From positions 1 to 36,530 of the IMG/VR virus record IMGVR_UViG_3300006921_000055: a stretch of 36,530 nucleotides of DNA; one strand, 5' to 3'. The notes beneath the pieces are model-generated. The model had not been told where the DNA came from, did not search any database, and worked only from the letters and a program-made list of their open reading frames with translations. Every line of letters begins with the position of its first letter. Within the stretch, counting starts at the first letter, position 1. The position numbers were made by a program, and so were the translations under genes. Shown here piece after piece: positions 17,004-25,811 of the stretch. This DNA comes from a virus.

Positions 17004-17756
17004 TTACTTAGTCTCTGCAACTTTTTCGAGAAACTCTAGAACCTCTAAACCATCATCGCTCTGAAGGTATGAAGAAACCACATACAGTGGGTCTTCTCCG
17101 TACGGAACAACAAGCATACGCTTCTTATTAGTAGGAGTGTTAAAGAATACCTCTTTCTTATTCTTTCTAAAAGCTAATAAGCCTTTATCAAAGAATGATT
17201 GTATCATTGAGTCAACCTGTAAAGATGAATCGTTTACAACCTCTAAAAACGCCATAGGATTTTGCTTAGCAAATAATAAAATATCTCTACGAAGTTCAGA
17301 TGATGTAATTGTGCTAGGGTCAGTACCAAAGGCTACACGAGTAACCGCTTCTATTTGGTCTATGTTTAACTCACGAGCTGCAATCAATGCGTCAGCCTCT
17401 AAGTTTAAGTCCTCTAAAATCTCAGTAGCTTCTTTTGTTTTATCAACTAAAGAGTACTTAACATCCTTTGCGGGATGTAATTCTAAAAACTTCTGTAATG
17501 ATTGGTTTGATTTTGGAACCGTTAAAAACCCATCCTCAAATACAATTGGCTCTAGTATTGCGTTGCCATCTTGCTCGTCCTCGAATGGACTCTGTTGGTT
17601 TCTTGCGTATCGAAGTGCTCTTTGCTCACCCTTCTCCTCATCAAACCATAGTAATGGGAATCTTCTTGAATTTCTTGAAGCAAGCATAAACGATAAAGGT
17701 GCGTCTTCACCTAATAGCTTGTACTGCTTATCTACGTACTCTACTGTTTTTTTCAT
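17004..17756 (-). CDS. Conserved phage head-region protein of unknown function
   Basis: 250 residues, mixed charge, no membrane segment. Visible features: APLSFMLASRNSRRFPLLWF (residues 19-38), ALRYARNQQSPFEDEQDG (about 47-64), a helical middle rich in Glu/Asp, and a C-terminal strand/helix part containing FFDKGLLAFRKNKKEV (about 188-203). I recall similar proteins beside the capsid gene in uncultured marine phages, but not a proven function. It follows the major capsid gene after a hairpin with no promoter element of its own, so it is probably expressed by read-through. Head completion or capsid maturation is possible. A long open frame on the opposite strand is a shadow of this gene. Confidence 0.6.
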   Translation of the reverse strand: MKKTVEYVDKQYKLLGEDAPLSFMLASRNSRRFPLLWFDEEKGEQRALRYARNQQSPFEDEQDGNAILEPIVFEDGFLTVPKSNQSLQKFLELHPAKDVKYSLVDKTKEATEILEDLNLEADALIAARELNIDQIEAVTRVAFGTDPSTITSSELRRDILLFAKQNPMAFLEVVNDSSLQVDSMIQSFFDKGLLAFRKNKKEVFFNTPTNKKRMLVVPYGEDPLYVVSSYLQSDDGLEVLEFLEKVAETK

Positions 17757-17780
17757 TTGAATTTAATTTGAATTTAAAAA

Positions 17781-17810
17781 AAGTAAAAGGAGTCTGTTCG
17801 AACAGACTCC
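17781..17810 (-). terminator. Terminator after the major capsid gene, perfect 22-base palindrome
   Basis: GGAGTCTGTTCGAACAGACTCC at 17789-17810 is a perfect palindrome lying 12 bases after the capsid stop codon. On the minus strand it is followed by TTTTACTTTTTTT. Because no promoter element lies between it and the next gene, partial read-through is likely. Its arms match the two inverted repeats at 1572 and 1925. Confidence 0.75.
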
Positions 17811-17822
17811 CTTTATAATCTA

Positions 17823-19253
17823 CTACTCTTGGAATAAGAAGAAGTTGTTTGCACCTAAAGTACATACAGCTCTCTCAGACAAGAAGTTAACTTCCATTGC
17901 ATCCAAGTCAGAAGTAGCTGCACCACCTGCTGAACCTGTAATCCAAGTCTTGTAACGTCTGTCTTCAGTTTGTGAAGCTCTGTAACGTACGTGTAAGAAA
18001 GGACGCTTAGCGTTCTTACCTAAGATTTGGTCATATACTGAAGTTGAACCTGCAGGAACTAACATCCCGTTAATTCGACCTGAGCCTACACCTGTTGGTA
18101 AACCACCGCGCATAGTTGGGTCATTCAAGTATTTCCAATCAGACTTGTAAAAGTCATAACCTCTTCGGAATCCTGTGAATCCTAAGTTTAATGCCATCTC
18201 TTGGTCGTTGTCAAATAAACCATATGAAGTACCACCTGCTCCGTAAGAGTTTTGTGCTGCTAACATATCATCAATATCGAATCCAAACTGACGGTCAACG
18301 AACATTACGTTCTCCTCAATTGCACCTTGCTTATCAAGACGTTGGATGATTGCGTCAAAGTCACCTAATACATTAGGGTTACCTCCTGACCATACATTTC
18401 CACGTTGGCTTACAGAGTAGAATACACCTTCAGAACCACCTTGTCCATCCGTACCACCTGTATTACCAAACTCTTTTGCTGCACCTGAAGCATTTGCTGC
18501 AGGAACTGCTTCTAACATAGCTGTCTCTAAGTAGTCGTCAAAACGTAAACGAGTTTCGTGCTCTGATTTCAAGTACCAAAGATATCCGTTCGCTCCATTC
18601 TCAGTAGTTACTTCAACCCATCCAATCTGAGCCATATCAGAACCTGATACTGCGTACTTATCTTTTAAGATAATTGGCTTATTCTCAAAGAATACGTCAT
18701 CAGCTTCTAAAGAACCTACCATTCCTGCTGTTCCTTTCTTGAACTCAGAACCGTAGATAAACATTGTATACTTATCAGTAGCAACAGGTAGGTGGTTTGC
18801 TCCATAGTAAGCAAGAGTAACCGCTCCCGTTGCCGTATTTACAGTAGTCACTACAGCTTTAAGGTTTTTACCTCCTGTGTTTCTAGTTAACATAACTGTT
18901 TGACCTACACGTACAGCAACGCTTCCGCCGCCCGGCACTAAAGTATCGTTAATAGTCCAAACCGCACTTCCTGCTGCTGCACCTGCCGCACAAGTAACAT
19001 CAACATACTTAGTGTGTAAACGCCCTTGTTCCGCCCATTTGATAAGGTCAGAGTTAGAAGGCATCTCTGCTCCTACTAAACGTAAAAAAGATGCTACGGT
19101 ACGATTCCCGTAACGCTCAAATTCCTTCTCATAAGTATCAGGTAGATACTGATTTAAGAAATTAAAATCTGTAATATAGTTGCTACTTAAAGCAACCTGC
19201 TCCGAACTTGGCTGTAAATCAAAGCCCGGTGTTCCTTGTACTGAACCTGCCAT
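17823..19253 (-). CDS. Major capsid protein
   Basis: 476 residues. It lies directly after the acidic scaffold gene and before a strong terminator, the standard position of the major capsid gene, and has the Gly/Ala-rich, evenly mixed composition of HK97-fold capsid proteins. Residues ~20-70 form an N-terminal helical arm (FNFLNQYLPDTYEKEFERYG). A strand-rich insertion occupies about 75-165 (TVMLTRNTGGKNLKAVVTTV). The middle contains the long-helix region near DDYLETAMLEAVPAANAS, and the C-terminal part has FLHVRYRASQTEDRRYKTW. The start codon is preceded by an A-rich leader instead of a Shine-Dalgarno site. No N-terminal protease or delta domain is apparent. Confidence 0.85.
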   Translation of the reverse strand: MAGSVQGTPGFDLQPSSEQVALSSNYITDFNFLNQYLPDTYEKEFERYGNRTVASFLRLVGAEMPSNSDLIKWAEQGRLHTKYVDVTCAAGAAAGSAVWTINDTLVPGGGSVAVRVGQTVMLTRNTGGKNLKAVVTTVNTATGAVTLAYYGANHLPVATDKYTMFIYGSEFKKGTAGMVGSLEADDVFFENKPIILKDKYAVSGSDMAQIGWVEVTTENGANGYLWYLKSEHETRLRFDDYLETAMLEAVPAANASGAAKEFGNTGGTDGQGGSEGVFYSVSQRGNVWSGGNPNVLGDFDAIIQRLDKQGAIEENVMFVDRQFGFDIDDMLAAQNSYGAGGTSYGLFDNDQEMALNLGFTGFRRGYDFYKSDWKYLNDPTMRGGLPTGVGSGRINGMLVPAGSTSVYDQILGKNAKRPFLHVRYRASQTEDRRYKTWITGSAGGAATSDLDAMEVNFLSERAVCTLGANNFFLFQE

Positions 19254-19272
19254 TTTTTCTAATTTTTAAAAT

Positions 19273-20355
19273 TTATTTTCTTTTAATACTCCTAATCTTT
19301 AAGCCGCGACCCGAGTCATTACTTAAAGACTTATACTGTGTTCCTGATTTAGACGATACCTCAGGAGTGTTACGAGTTGTCATATTGATATTCTTAGTCT
19401 TCCTCATTACATCCTCTGTGGCATTTGCCTTACCCTGCTCATAAAAATACTGAGCAAACTTCTCAGGGTTCATTGCAACTGCTAACGCTTTATGGTATCC
19501 TGCAGCATCTTTCATTAGTCCGTTATCATCTAGATACTTGTTAACAAAGTTCATAGGTGATAAATGTGACTTCTTAGTTTCTTCTGCACTACCCGTACTA
19601 TACGTAACTTTATCTTCTCCAATATTGAACTCAAAACCTTTGAACTCATTGTTGAAAACTTCGTTAGTCTTTTGTGTAAACCACTCAGACTTTCGTTTAG
19701 TCTCCTCTTGCTGCGTTGCAGCCTCGCTTAAATATTGCTTGTAAGCATTGTACTGTTCCTTCTCGCTCTCAGAGACAGCTTCCGGCCTTGACTCAAGGGG
19801 TTGCTTGTATTTCTCTTGTTGCTCAACAAAATAGTTTTTAGCTTTAGCAATAGCTTTTTTCTTTGCTACTTTGACTTTCTTAATATCCGACTCATCATCT
19901 AAGTCTGCATCGTAGGAGTACTCATCCATTAATGATTGTATATCATCATCGTCAAGAGCTGTCTCCGTAGCCTTAAGGTAGTCACGTAGCAAAGCGTCAG
20001 GATTCGCTTCATCAAAATTACGTTGTAACTTAACGTAATCACTTATCCCACGTCCTGTTTCTTTTTTATATTTAAAATAAGCAGCAACATCTTCAGGTAA
20101 CTCTTCTTGAGATTCTCTCTCAGCAAAAAGCTCATCCATAGATGTAATCTCCTTATTATATCTATTCTTAATATGTGAAAGAACTTGCTCTTCAGTTAAG
20201 CCTTCGGATTCAGTAGTCTCTACTACTTGCTCAACAACTTCTTCTTTAGATGTTGAATCGTCAAACTGCTCTTCGTGCTTTTCTAATAATTCTTCTTCGA
20301 CTTGTGCTACAGATTTCTCTTCTATATCGTCTACTGCTCTTACTTTAATTTCCAT
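19273..20355 (-). CDS. Capsid scaffold protein
   Basis: 360 residues, strongly acidic in the first ~170 (many EEE and DDD runs), helical, with no hydrophobic core pattern. The C-terminus is basic (LKIRSIKRK), as in scaffold proteins that hold the capsid protein through a basic tail. The region AGYHKALAVAMNPEKFAQYF (about 283-302) is a short conserved-looking helix. It is encoded between portal and major capsid genes. No protease catalytic triad is visible, so a simple scaffold is more likely than a scaffold-protease fusion. Confidence 0.8.
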   Translation of the reverse strand: MEIKVRAVDDIEEKSVAQVEEELLEKHEEQFDDSTSKEEVVEQVVETTESEGLTEEQVLSHIKNRYNKEITSMDELFAERESQEELPEDVAAYFKYKKETGRGISDYVKLQRNFDEANPDALLRDYLKATETALDDDDIQSLMDEYSYDADLDDESDIKKVKVAKKKAIAKAKNYFVEQQEKYKQPLESRPEAVSESEKEQYNAYKQYLSEAATQQEETKRKSEWFTQKTNEVFNNEFKGFEFNIGEDKVTYSTGSAEETKKSHLSPMNFVNKYLDDNGLMKDAAGYHKALAVAMNPEKFAQYFYEQGKANATEDVMRKTKNINMTTRNTPEVSSKSGTQYKSLSNDSGRGLKIRSIKRK

Positions 20356-20371
20356 TTGATTTGATTTTATG

Positions 20372-20379
20372 CAAAGTTA
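20372..20379 (-). promoter_or_regulatory. Bacteroidota-type -7 element TAACTTTG
   Basis: Matches TAnnTTTG on the minus strand, 16 bases before the ATG at 20355 in the 53-base gap after the portal gene. A TTG lies 15 bases upstream of it, shorter than the usual spacing. It could give separate expression of scaffold and capsid proteins. Confidence 0.5.
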
Positions 20380-20408
20380 AACAATTAATTAATACAATTT
20401 AAGCGTAC

Positions 20409-22844
20409 CTATCTAGGTGAAAATTCAGATAAATCAAAACCATCTAAGCTATCCTCATTAGATTCAAACGTCATAGGAGGGAGGTTGTTTTTTCTTTGAG
20501 ATATTAATTTACTCTGCTCAGTATTCTGTTGACTTATACGAGCACTCTTTGCGTCTTCACGTTGAGTCTCTCTGCTCTGTAATGCATTCTCAGATATATC
20601 TCTAAGACGCATATTAAAATCAAACTCTTTATCCATAAGGGTAGCCTTAAGCTGTGCCTCGTTATTCATCTTCTGAATATCAAATGCAACTTCTGCTTGC
20701 TTAATCTGCATCTTAGCTTGAGTCTCAGCTTGTATCTTCTGCATAGCTGTTTGAGCTGCAAGTTGTTGTGACTTAATTTGTTGCTGAGCTGTAATGGCTT
20801 GTTTTTGCATAGCCATCTTCTCATCACGCTCCTGCTTCTTGATGCGTTTAACTTTAAGAAGTTGATTAGCAACCTTAAGGTTTCTAAGTTCTCTAATATC
20901 AATTGCATCCTCTAGATTTATATCTCCCTTAGATAGAGCCATTTGTATATTCTGCTCTAATTGAGCTCTCTCCTCCTCATCAGGGGATACCTCTATAAAT
21001 ATACCAAAGTCATATATATACAACTCATTAATCTCTTTAAGGATACCGACATTGTATTTACCTATCTGATTAGCGAACTCATCCTTAAAGTCTGCGTACT
21101 CTAAAATATCCGAGACTCTATATGTTAGAGCTTGAGCTAAACTTCTGTACATAAATAAACTTGCGTCTAGTATATGTCTTGTAGCTGTATTAGAATTTAA
21201 AGCTGCTAACTTCTGCACACCTACCAATGAATTAGGGTCAGGAGTTGAACCATCTCTAGCTTCATTTAACCCCGTTACCGCACGTATCATTCCTAAGTAA
21301 TGGTTATAGTTCCCTATAAGCATCTGCGTTTTACTAGCCCCCGAATTTGATGTAAGCTGTTGAATAGGAACTTTACCTTGATTGTACTCACCATCCTGCG
21401 TATAACTTCTACCTATTACACTACCTGTTTGGAAGTATAAACGTAAAGCATCTTCAGGGTTATAAGCATTACCCGTACCTAAGTCAACTTCATTTAATCC
21501 GTCTGCATCTATATAAACACCATCAGGGACAACCTTAGATATAACTTGCTGTAGTTTTAAGTGAGTCATCTGAATTAAATCAGCAAAAGGAATCATCCTT
21601 CTAACTAATGACTCAATCACACCCTTATACATTCTTGGGGCTACAGCTACATAGTTTGGTATAGCGTGTTGACTAGCTGACTTAGGTCGAACCATATTCT
21701 CAGCAAGCTCCCACTTTAATATTATATTAGTACCCATAACCATTACGCCATCGTACCATACATCAATAGTCTTCTCAACCTTCTCAAACTTACCCTCATC
21801 CATCATCTCTTGTGGTGGATTAAATTGGTCGTCTTTCTCAATCATCTTAGAACCACCATTATCGTACACCTTCTTTTTGTATACAATCTTTTTTGTGGTC
21901 TTATAGTTAAAGTATAATAATGTAGCAGAGTCCCTAGAGAATATATTATCTTGGAACATCTGTGCTGTGTTATAATAGTCATACCAACTCTGACTATACT
22001 TTGATATTTGCTGTAGGTCATCATTAGTTAAAGAAGGGTCTATCTTCATTAACTCTATTATAGGTAGAGTCTTTATCTCTCCCCAATAAAAACAGTCTTT
22101 AAAGTGAGGGTCTTCAGTGTAGCTATAAACTACATTTGCAGGGTCTACATAGCTAATTTTAACTCCTGAACCCGGAAGGAACTCGTGCTTTGCTACACCA
22201 ATACCAATTACTGTAAGGTCATAGTCGAATCTTTTACGTAGGTCAACGTATTCATTTTCAGCAAGCAAAGTATTTATAGCTTCCTCTTCTGCTATCTCAA
22301 TAGCAGGTTTATAGTTGAGGTTCATATACAACGAAAGCTCCTCATCATTTTCAGGTAAATCATCAGGGTCCATAGTAAATGGATTCATACCTGTGTTCTC
22401 CTGTATAGTCGTAAGAACTTCTTTGGCAGCCATCTGCCCTTGTATCATATCCTGAAACTTACTACGCTTATCTTGAGACATAGCATCCTCAGCATACGCA
22501 CTAACCTTAAACAACCTATCAGACATACCGTTAACAACGATATCTACAAACTTAGGGAGTATAGGTACAGGAGTCCAATCTAAATTAAGATAAGATAAAT
22601 CTCCATCTACAGCAAGCTCGTTTTTATATTTAGCAATTGACTGTTCGCCTCTTGCATACAAACGTAGTCTCCTAAAATCTCTTTGTTGGTCGTAAAACTT
22701 ACAGTTGCTAGAGTCTTTCTTAAACCATTCATACTGAATGGCTTGACCTATCTGTAATCCAAACTCGTCTGTAGCTTTTTCAGCATCAGAAACAAATTGA
22801 CTAGGAAATCCTGCAGCCGTAATATTTATATTTACCTCTTTCAT
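20409..22844 (-). CDS. Portal protein
   Basis: 811 residues, encoded one base after TerL and before the scaffold gene, the expected position. The sequence has the usual portal plan: an N-terminal mixed region, a central wing/stem part (YVAVAPRMYKGVIESLVRRM, about 395-414, followed by IQMTHLKLQQVI), LNEARDGSTPDPNSLVGVQK (about 524-543), and a very long Gln/Lys/Ala-rich C-terminal helix (about 660-790) like the barrel of P22-type portals. P22 portal is 725 aa, so the size fits a podovirus. The C-terminal 20 residues are acidic. The gene forms the dodecameric entry for DNA and binds the terminase and the connector proteins encoded downstream. Confidence 0.88.
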   Translation of the reverse strand: MKEVNINITAAGFPSQFVSDAEKATDEFGLQIGQAIQYEWFKKDSSNCKFYDQQRDFRRLRLYARGEQSIAKYKNELAVDGDLSYLNLDWTPVPILPKFVDIVVNGMSDRLFKVSAYAEDAMSQDKRSKFQDMIQGQMAAKEVLTTIQENTGMNPFTMDPDDLPENDEELSLYMNLNYKPAIEIAEEEAINTLLAENEYVDLRKRFDYDLTVIGIGVAKHEFLPGSGVKISYVDPANVVYSYTEDPHFKDCFYWGEIKTLPIIELMKIDPSLTNDDLQQISKYSQSWYDYYNTAQMFQDNIFSRDSATLLYFNYKTTKKIVYKKKVYDNGGSKMIEKDDQFNPPQEMMDEGKFEKVEKTIDVWYDGVMVMGTNIILKWELAENMVRPKSASQHAIPNYVAVAPRMYKGVIESLVRRMIPFADLIQMTHLKLQQVISKVVPDGVYIDADGLNEVDLGTGNAYNPEDALRLYFQTGSVIGRSYTQDGEYNQGKVPIQQLTSNSGASKTQMLIGNYNHYLGMIRAVTGLNEARDGSTPDPNSLVGVQKLAALNSNTATRHILDASLFMYRSLAQALTYRVSDILEYADFKDEFANQIGKYNVGILKEINELYIYDFGIFIEVSPDEEERAQLEQNIQMALSKGDINLEDAIDIRELRNLKVANQLLKVKRIKKQERDEKMAMQKQAITAQQQIKSQQLAAQTAMQKIQAETQAKMQIKQAEVAFDIQKMNNEAQLKATLMDKEFDFNMRLRDISENALQSRETQREDAKSARISQQNTEQSKLISQRKNNLPPMTFESNEDSLDGFDLSEFSPR

Positions 22845-25091
22845 CTATCTTAAAAATTCACTGATTGACCCCTTGTTATTATATCTCCCAAAGGTAATAC
22901 TTATTTTTGACTCTTTTTGCTCCGGAAGGTAGGTGTGCTTTTGGTTTGCCATTATAGCTAGCCCTGAGCTTATAGAGGCATCAAACTTAGTTCTGTTGTT
23001 AATATCAAACTTAGCCCAATCCTCTAGAGTTTTAGCAAATGGCATTGTACCCATCTCGTCCGAATCTCTGTAGTTGTTATTTATATCTAAACCGATATGC
23101 TTTTCAATGTAAGATTCAATTGCAGATGCGTGAGACTGCTTAACATCCTCAGATGAGTTAGGTATTCCCCCTAGCTCTTTCTCTGTTCTAGAGAGTTTGT
23201 TAAACTGCTTGTCAGGTCTGTTCATTGAATAACCTCTGTAACCTCTATTTTTAAAGTGATACAATAATCTAGGTTTATTGTTTTCACATAATATTGGCAT
23301 ACCATAAAATATGCAAGCCATAAGAACCTCTTCAAAAAATATCTCAGCCGTCTGAGGCCTTGCGATATACTCTAAGAAAAACTCACTACTTGGAGCTTCA
23401 TCCATATTAAACTTAGTTAGCCCGTGAAGAGAACCGTTAGACCCCTTGCCTCCAACCGTTCCTGATATATCATACGAGTCACATCCAAACGAACCTATGT
23501 GTTCATTCCCGGGATATTTCATCCCTCTTTTTGTTATGATGTTATTCTGTAAGTTTTTATTTGGAACCCAACTTACTAAGAATCTTCCTCGAGTATCAGG
23601 GCTAAATATAACTTGAGTGTCTTTCTGACCATCCTTCCAATGAAATGACCCACGTGTTACGTGGTGCTCCATTATTAATGAATCGTTATAATCTATCTGT
23701 TGATATATCTTAGTTAGATTAAATAAAGAAGACTTACTCTCATCTCTAAATGCGTGAGACTCAGTACGTGGGAATTGTCTATAAAATTCATTTAACGCGT
23801 CAGCGTCACTTTTTAAAGAGTCTACCTCTGCGGTCCAATAATCTACAGCCCCATTACTAATCATTTCACCATCCACACCTTCGATTGGACTTGCAGGTTT
23901 TTTAAACACAGGCATTCCATACCTATCTATAAAGCCTTCCATATTCCATTCCATAGGTATAAACAATGCATACATCCCACTTTTAGTCTGACCGTTTGCA
24001 TTTCTGCTACCTACGTTCGAATCTTCGTACAGCTTTTTAAAGTTATCTCCACCCTTAGATAATGCATTTGATGTTGAGCCCATCATACACTTACCAATAA
24101 TCTTACTACCCAAACGTAGACACGTTTTTGTTACACGCCAATTGTTTAATATGTTGTTTGGCTTAATCCACTTCCCGCTTTCATCGTGTACTAGAAGCAA
24201 TAGCTTTTCACCATCATACGAGTTATCATCCGTATTCTTCCAATCTATTGTAGTATCCAAACCTTCAAGCTCTTCAGCTTCAACATCGTACATATTTTTC
24301 TTGGTAATTTTAGATGCAGGAATTCTAAAAGCTAATTCAGTCTTTGGTTTATCCATACCATCCATAATCGGCTTAAAGAAAAAAGGAAGTCTACCGTTGA
24401 TTGGAACTACCTTATCTGTAAACATCTTTTTAGCATCCGAACCGGTCTTAGATAATATACCTACTCTAGAGTCTTTTGCTAGTGTACCTGTATTAACAGC
24501 CTCTGACGACCCCATAAAAGAAAAACCTGAACGTCTTATCTTTAAGTAAGTCATCCCAAAAGAACGCTTATCAGCTTTACAAGCTTCCCAAAAAATAAAA
24601 AAGATTCTGTTAGCCTCACGATAGTCAGGGTAACCAACATCAATGCTAGTCCATTGCAGATACATATAATGAGACCCCGTAATATACGTAGGCTCCCCTT
24701 TATTCATAAACCAATAACCGTCCTCCCTTCTGTCAAACTCAGTCTCAATATAGTCAACCCACCTATCCTTGAAAGCAGCAGGCATCTCATTCCATTGAAA
24801 TATTGAGTTTATCTTTTGTAATTCTTTTGGGAACTCTGCTCGCTCCCAATACTGAAGCGATTTAGTTTTATGTCTTTGCGGTATTGATTCAGCTCTTGAA
24901 GGTAATCCTATCTTTAATCCTGATATTTCTACCACCTCACCTACCTGCCCGGTCTTAGATATATTTATAAAGTCGTATTGTTCGTTGTATCCATACAACC
25001 AACTTCTACCGCTATTCTTTTTCTTTAGCGGCCCTTTAGGAATATAATTCTCAACTACTCTGTATAAGTTATTTTGACCTTCGTTCTGCAA
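22845..25091 (-). CDS. terL: Terminase large subunit
   Basis: 748 residues. The ATPase part has a degenerate Walker A near KIRRSGFSF (residues 184-192) and a Walker B LLLLVHDE (297-304), followed by CMMGSTSNAL (335-344), the coupling motif. YRQFPRTESHAFRDES (437-452) is typical of terminase large subunits. The RuvC-like nuclease follows, with Asp in GCDSYD (536-541) as likely metal ligands and further acidic residues near 565-605. It cuts and pumps the DNA through the portal encoded next. The start is unusual: no ATG or GTG is available before residue 103, and the best start is TTG at 25091, inside the end of the upstream gene (23-base overlap). Confidence 0.9.
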   Translation of the reverse strand: MQNEGQNNLYRVVENYIPKGPLKKKNSGRSWLYGYNEQYDFINISKTGQVGEVVEISGLKIGLPSRAESIPQRHKTKSLQYWERAEFPKELQKINSIFQWNEMPAAFKDRWVDYIETEFDRREDGYWFMNKGEPTYITGSHYMYLQWTSIDVGYPDYREANRIFFIFWEACKADKRSFGMTYLKIRRSGFSFMGSSEAVNTGTLAKDSRVGILSKTGSDAKKMFTDKVVPINGRLPFFFKPIMDGMDKPKTELAFRIPASKITKKNMYDVEAEELEGLDTTIDWKNTDDNSYDGEKLLLLVHDESGKWIKPNNILNNWRVTKTCLRLGSKIIGKCMMGSTSNALSKGGDNFKKLYEDSNVGSRNANGQTKSGMYALFIPMEWNMEGFIDRYGMPVFKKPASPIEGVDGEMISNGAVDYWTAEVDSLKSDADALNEFYRQFPRTESHAFRDESKSSLFNLTKIYQQIDYNDSLIMEHHVTRGSFHWKDGQKDTQVIFSPDTRGRFLVSWVPNKNLQNNIITKRGMKYPGNEHIGSFGCDSYDISGTVGGKGSNGSLHGLTKFNMDEAPSSEFFLEYIARPQTAEIFFEEVLMACIFYGMPILCENNKPRLLYHFKNRGYRGYSMNRPDKQFNKLSRTEKELGGIPNSSEDVKQSHASAIESYIEKHIGLDINNNYRDSDEMGTMPFAKTLEDWAKFDINNRTKFDASISSGLAIMANQKHTYLPEQKESKISITFGRYNNKGSISEFLR

Positions 25092-25350
25092 ATCCTTGTT
25101 TAGTATCTGTTCTCTTAGGCCCTTGAGCCTCTATGTTTAAGTTGTCTTGCTCGTTATCAATACGTTTAAGTATCTCAAATGCATCGAATATAGATAACTT
25201 CTTAGACGCTGCTGCATTCTTTAATTTATCTGCAGCTAAATCATCCTCAGGGTCAGGCTTTATAATATCCTCTTTAGCAACCTTTATTAGTTGCTTAACA
25301 GCTTTATAACCCGCATCTATAATTTCTTTCCTTAACTCTGTAGAGTCCAT
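25069..25350 (-). CDS. Candidate terminase small subunit
   Basis: 93 residues, helical and charged: a first helix ELRKEIIDAGYKAVKQLIKV, an acidic linker PDPEDDLAADKL, a second helix ending FDAFEILKRID, and a basic end GFAERRSK. It overlaps the start of TerL by 23 bases and is joined to the gene before it by a TAATG overlap. A short helical protein encoded directly before TerL is the usual setting of the small subunit, which recognises viral DNA. No helix-turn-helix is clear, so this rests on position. Confidence 0.5.
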   Translation of the reverse strand: MDSTELRKEIIDAGYKAVKQLIKVAKEDIIKPDPEDDLAADKLKNAAASKKLSIFDAFEILKRIDNEQDNLNIEAQGPKRTDTKQGFAERRSK

Positions 25351-25811
25351 TATATTTTTTTTAAAAACATTACTTGAACTAATCTTGCCTCATCATCAAC
25401 TCCAAAGTTTTCTTTTATATTTCTAGAATGTAATTCTTTAGAGTCAAACCAACACATTCTATTAAACTTATAATCAATAACTTTTATATCATTAGGAATA
25501 TAGACTGTTGTTCCCGCACCTTCAGGGTACCTTTCGTTTAAATAAAAAAGAACTGTAATATCACCCATCATCTCATCACTGTGTAAATAATTAGGCTCAT
25601 CTTGAAGATAAGGAGATTGACGTATAAAATTAAAAGCTACTTCATAACCTGTAAATATATCCAATACTTTTTTTTCAAACTCATCGTTACTTCTAGGCTG
25701 TATTCCTTTAAACACATTGACTCCATCAGAGACATCTATAAAAGAGTTACTTAAAACTTCTCTTACATAATCTTTAGGGTTAGGTAGTACTTGGTCAATT
25801 ATTCCAAACAT
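25350..25811 (-). CDS. 2-oxoglutarate/Fe(II)-dependent oxygenase
   Basis: 153 residues, a compact double-stranded beta-helix oxygenase. The iron ligands are visible: H77 and D79 in LHSDEM, and H128 in SKELHSR. R143 (EARLVQVMF) is placed to bind the 2-oxoglutarate carboxylate. GAGTTVYIP (98-106) is the typical strand after the HxD motif. Related phage enzymes resemble prolyl hydroxylases; the substrate cannot be read from the sequence and could be a virion or host protein. It lies in a chain of genes joined by TAATG overlaps on both sides, so it is made with the GroES-like protein and the candidate small terminase. Confidence 0.8.
   Translation of the reverse strand: MFGIIDQVLPNPKDYVREVLSNSFIDVSDGVNVFKGIQPRSNDEFEKKVLDIFTGYEVAFNFIRQSPYLQDEPNYLHSDEMMGDITVLFYLNERYPEGAGTTVYIPNDIKVIDYKFNRMCWFDSKELHSRNIKENFGVDDEARLVQVMFLKKI

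Noticed and set aside
17137-17760. 207-codon plus-strand open frame opposite the 250-aa gene
   Set aside because: Lies wholly antisense to a better gene with neighbours in frame, is Ser/Cys-rich in the way shadow frames are, and has no promoter element.
24142-24549. 135-codon plus-strand open frame opposite TerL
   Set aside because: Antisense to the terminase ATPase motifs; hydrophobic Ser/Phe-rich composition typical of a reverse-strand shadow.
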